Origin: an uncultured Candidatus Melainabacteria bacterium
GTDB taxonomy: Bacteria > Cyanobacteriota > Vampirovibrionia > Gastranaerophilales > Gastranaerophilaceae
DNA: 64,000 bases
Direction of reading: 5' to 3'
NCBI GenBank assembly: GCA_934757245.1
Contig: CAKVLH010000005.1
Span: 1 to 64,000, forward strand
This document shows positions 61,430 through 64,000 of the stretch, piece after piece. A program made the position numbers and the translations under genes. The notes under the pieces are model-generated. The model made no database searches. It saw nothing but the letters and a program-made list of their open reading frames with translations, and had not been told where the DNA came from. Every line of letters starts with the position of its first letter. Position 1 is the stretch's first letter.

Positions 61430-62260
61430 CTATTTTTCTGTTGATTCAGAAAGTGTTTTTAAAATTGTGTAAGAAGCATCCCAACCGCTAATTCCGCCGG
61501 TAGTCTTAAATTGAGCAATATCTTTTGCTCTAAGAGCTTTATTTTTAGCTTGTTCTTTATTGAATTTTGCTAATTTTTTCTTGTTAGAATTTCTTTCTGT
61601 AACAATTGGAGTTGCATAAGCTAAGAAACTTCTATATTCTTGGCAACCATAGCCTGCTTTTACTCTTGAAGGATAATTGTACGTCATGTAATCATAAACA
61701 TTCATAGCTCTTTCTGTGTTAGAAGGTTTACCTTGTAAAGCTTCTAATGTAGAACCCGGTCTTTTTGTGATAACAACAATCATTGCAAGAGGGTTGTAAT
61801 TAGTTTTTGCTAATAAGTCAACGCCTGTAATATCAGCAGCTTTTTCGTCGCTTAGATTTGTTTTGTTAGCTAAAAATTCACTGTTAGCAGCTGTTGTGAT
61901 TATGTTTTCAGAACTTAATTTGCTTGTAATTGCATTTTTTGCGGCATTTCTCATTTGATTTTTAGAATAAGTGCCATTAATAATATGTCCCATTTCGTTA
62001 GCAATAACAGCTGCAACTTCGCTGTCGTTTCCGGCATAAGTTAAATCTGTGCTTGAAATTTGGATAACGTTTGTCAATGATGTGCCGGAATTATCAGCTG
62101 TACCATTTACAACTTTAAATGTAGTTTTAGCAGGTAAAGCATTTTTTGTAATGATAGCTTTACCAACAGTAGAAACTCTGTCTACCGCATTCCATTTTGC
62201 TGCAAATGCAGGTGAAACCATTAATGCTAGAGTAAACATAGATACTATAAGTTTTTTCAT
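61430..62260 (-). CDS. Exported M48-like protein with altered zinc motif
   Basis: 276 aa from the ATG at 62260 (signal peptide MKKLIVSMFTLALMVSPAFA), preceded by AAAAGGAGGGTTT; an extension of 11 codons upstream lies before this site. Residues 75-170 fit M48 peptidases: VIANEMGHIINGTYSK where HExxH is expected, and DEKAADITGVDLLAKTNYNP as the third-ligand helix. The first His is replaced by Asn (N88-E-M-G-H92), so the zinc site is probably broken. It may be an inactive or redirected family member. Convergent with HU, own terminator. Confidence 0.75.
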   Translation of the reverse strand: MKKLIVSMFTLALMVSPAFAAKWNAVDRVSTVGKAIITKNALPAKTTFKVVNGTADNSGTSLTNVIQISSTDLTYAGNDSEVAAVIANEMGHIINGTYSKNQMRNAAKNAITSKLSSENIITTAANSEFLANKTNLSDEKAADITGVDLLAKTNYNPLAMIVVITKRPGSTLEALQGKPSNTERAMNVYDYMTYNYPSRVKAGYGCQEYRSFLAYATPIVTERNSNKKKLAKFNKEQAKNKALRAKDIAQFKTTGGISGWDASYTILKTLSESTEK

Positions 62261-62380
62261 AAACCCTCCTTTTTTCAAACATGATTGTAACATAAATAAT
62301 AATTGATTACTTTGTCGTTCTTTTGATGAAAATTATCATGTACAGTAGGAAAGCTTTTTTGGAATAAATACAGGCATTAA

Positions 62381-63145
62381 CTATTTAAACAAGCTAAGTA
62401 TAAAAAATGTAAATCCGACAAACAAAGTAACAAAGATTATTGTCAAGATGATTGGATTAACCGGCGAGTACATATAAGTTTTCAATGTTTTTCTGTAATT
62501 GTTTCGTATGTAATCGTCAATTACCTTTTTCAAGATTTCTTTCGTTTGTTCTCCATTGCCGGTAAATTTATACGAAAAACTTTTCATGAATTGTGAATAG
62601 TAAATAACCTTGTATAATTTACCCAAATCTACAGGCGCGTGATGAATTGAGCAAAGGTAAGAACCTGCTTTAATATTTATGTTTAATCCTTGTGTAGCAG
62701 AATATGGACCATATTTATTGTATCCAATACAGGTATCAATTACTAGTTCAATTGAATCAATATCTTTGTAATAAATATCTTTATACCCTTTTTCAGCTTT
62801 TAGATATGTTAATCGAACTTTGTCGTTCATAAAATCTACGTATTTTATAAAGTAATCTAAGCTATAAGCTTTAATATCATCATATCTACGAACATTTAAT
62901 TGGGTTATCAATAAGATTAGCCAGACAAAAGTTAATAAATAAAGAGCAATCCAAGCTACTTGGTATCCAGAATCATTTTCTCCAAACCCTGAAAGCATCC
63001 AACAAAGAGTTTCCCAGACGGTCATACCAGCATTAAGTCCAATTGCGAATATCGAAATGTCTATAGTTGCAAAAAGTAAAAATAATGCTGATAACGCAAT
63101 AATTGTTTGGTTGCACGCGTTTGAAGTAAGATTTTTTATTCTCAT
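62381..63145 (-). CDS. Membrane protein of unknown function
   Basis: 254 aa. Two hydrophobic segments near the N-terminus (about 13-37 and 62-84), a soluble stretch of about 140 residues (LDYFIKYVDFMNDKVRLTYL, YKDIYYKDIDSIELVIDTCI) and a C-terminal helix (NPIILTIIFVTLFVGFTFFI). The middle might be a PH-like domain of the kind found in membrane proteins, by spacing only. AGGAAGTCATAA precedes the ATG. It lies 23 bp from gmhA and may be co-transcribed. Confidence 0.65.
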   Translation of the reverse strand: MRIKNLTSNACNQTIIALSALFLLFATIDISIFAIGLNAGMTVWETLCWMLSGFGENDSGYQVAWIALYLLTFVWLILLITQLNVRRYDDIKAYSLDYFIKYVDFMNDKVRLTYLKAEKGYKDIYYKDIDSIELVIDTCIGYNKYGPYSATQGLNINIKAGSYLCSIHHAPVDLGKLYKVIYYSQFMKSFSYKFTGNGEQTKEILKKVIDDYIRNNYRKTLKTYMYSPVNPIILTIIFVTLFVGFTFFILSLFK

Positions 63146-63168
63146 TTATGACTTCCTAAAAATTGATA

Positions 63169-63741
63169 TTATAATTTTTTACAAAAATAGTCTTCTACAA
63201 CTCCGCAAATAATATGTCCGGCTACGATGTGTAATTCTTGAATATTGTTTGTGATATTTGAAGGAACTTTTAATACTATATCTGCAATATTTGCTATTTC
63301 TCCGCCATTTTTGCCGGTAAATGCAATGGTTTTTATGCCTTTACCTTTAGCGACCTTAATCGCTTCAATAACATTTTTAGAATTACCTGATGTAGAAAGT
63401 CCTACTACAACATCACCCTTCGCGCCAATAGCTTCTAATTGTCTTGAAAAAATGAAATCATGTCCGTAGTCATTTCCAATTGCGGTAAGCGACGAAGAAT
63501 TACAAGTTAAGCTAAGTGCCGGTAATGGTTTTCTATCAAGTTTGTATTTTCCCATTAGCTCTGCAGCCAAGTGTTGAGAATCCGCAGCAGAACCACCGTT
63601 CCCACAGAAAATAACTTTGTGTCCTGATTTAATCGTATCAATCCAAATTTTCGCAATTACTTCTATAATATCAGCTTGCTTTTTTAGTTTCAAAAAGTTA
63701 CCGATAATAACATCTATCTCTGAATTAATACGTTGTTGCAC
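63169..63741 (-). CDS. gmhA: Sedoheptulose-7-phosphate isomerase
   Basis: 190 aa. SIS-domain signatures: VIFCGNGGSAADSQHLAAEL, MGKYKLDRKPLPALSL, VGLSTSGNSKNVIEA and HIVAGHIICGVVEDYF. It starts ADP-heptose synthesis for LPS core, pointing to an LPS-type outer membrane. AAGGAGTTAATT precedes the ATG. The membrane protein gene is downstream. Confidence 0.94.
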   Translation of the reverse strand: MQQRINSEIDVIIGNFLKLKKQADIIEVIAKIWIDTIKSGHKVIFCGNGGSAADSQHLAAELMGKYKLDRKPLPALSLTCNSSSLTAIGNDYGHDFIFSRQLEAIGAKGDVVVGLSTSGNSKNVIEAIKVAKGKGIKTIAFTGKNGGEIANIADIVLKVPSNITNNIQELHIVAGHIICGVVEDYFCKKL

Positions 63742-63765
63742 AATTAACTCCTTCTAAAAATTATA

Positions 63766-63802
63766 AAAAGGCACACTTATACAATTTTAGTGTGCCTTTT
63801 TC
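63766..63802. terminator. Terminator between the partial gene and gmhA
   Basis: Stem AAAAAGGCACACT / AGTGTGCCTTTTT with an 11-nt loop; on the minus strand it follows the stop of the gene that enters from the right edge. Confidence 0.8.
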
Positions 63803-63806
63803 AAAA

Positions 63807-64000
63807 CTATTTATTACATTCTTCTTTTGAATCTTCTTCTGAAGTAGAATTTGAACTCATTTCTTCCGGAGTTGAAACTACATTGGTTTCATTCTCAGAA
63901 GTTTCTGCTTCTTCTTCTTCTGAATCTTCAGTTTCTTCAGCTTCATCTTCAGAATTTTCTTCAGAAGCTTCTTTAATTTCTTCTGCTTTTGCTTCTAATT
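63807..64000 (-). CDS. Acidic C-terminus of a gene cut by the window edge (partial)
   Basis: The minus strand is open from the right edge to a TAG at 63809-63807, giving the last 64 codons. They read as a Glu/Ser/Thr-rich tail (EETEDSEEEEAETSENETN ... SKEECNK) with one Cys near the end. The base is repetitive (TTCTTC). This looks like a disordered acidic tail of a longer protein; its identity cannot be told from here. It ends 66 bp upstream of gmhA, separated by a terminator. Confidence 0.7.
   Translation of the reverse strand, partial: LEAKAEEIKEASEENSEDEAEETEDSEEEEAETSENETNVVSTPEEMSSNSTSEEDSKEECNK

Overview
The window is AT-rich and uses standard stop codons, UGA included. It comes from an envelope-bearing Gram-negative-type anaerobe. 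Evidence for the envelope is a TolC family protein, a TonB-like protein, a putative beta-barrel porin, GmhA and WecB/RmlA surface sugar genes. A protein resembling DUF3326 (best known from cyanobacteria), flagellar FlaG/FliS genes, several proteins with an N-terminal 'FKG' motif, and the mix of Firmicutes-like and cyanobacteria-like genes point to a non-photosynthetic gut cyanobacterium (Melainabacteria / Vampirovibrionia, order Gastranaerophilales). This taxon is an inference from gene content; no rRNA is present to test it.

Layout. 1-5.3 kb: a membrane-anchored coiled-coil protein built of 159-bp tandem repeats (cut by the window edge), a TolC-like protein, thrS and a small helical protein. 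5.4-9.8 kb: nifU-nifS-mscS, then glmU. 10-14.1 kb (minus): cdd - zinc ribbon - pgpH - ybeY - dgkA, with an XRE regulator upstream. 14.2-17.2 kb: an accessory island with a duplicated small-protein gene, a related 203-aa protein and a subtilisin-like protease with an EF-hand; two of the genes sit behind sigma-28-like promoters. 17.3-25.9 kb: rph, a YjfB-like protein, a GGGtGRT/IscU-like pair, eno, glyA, an FKG protein, rpsU, rmlA and a thioredoxin-like protein. 26-35.4 kb: dnaJ-like, queE, a pilin-like protein, a DUF3326-like protein, gatA, an MFS transporter, wecB and a histidine kinase. 36-39.6 kb: two glycosyltransferases, an OmpR-type regulator and a STAS protein. 39.8-43.1 kb: a 1087-aa EF-hand + LysM protein behind a perfect sigma-28 promoter. 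43-50.3 kb: TonB-TPR protein, pncC, a large FKG membrane protein, porin, FocA and a secreted protein. 50.5-56 kb (minus): HD-GYP - TPR - two response regulators - pentapeptide protein - rlmH. 56-64 kb: glycosyltransferase, EamA transporter, asparaginase, an MshEN-like protein, flaG-fliS-fliT-like, HU, an M48-like protein, a membrane protein, gmhA and the acidic tail of a further gene.

Three patterns cut across the annotation. (1) Three genes not recognised as flagellar structural genes have sigma-28 (FliA) promoters with exact 11-nt spacing. Their products lack Sec signals and two carry an N-terminal EF-hand; they may form an undescribed flagellum-coregulated, possibly flagellum-exported set. 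(2) About ten genes have a -10 hexamer placed 6 (once 7) nt before the ATG and no Shine-Dalgarno sequence, which predicts leaderless mRNAs. (3) Intergenic regions hold several dispersed repeat families, including MITE-like elements with 18-19-bp terminal inverted repeats.
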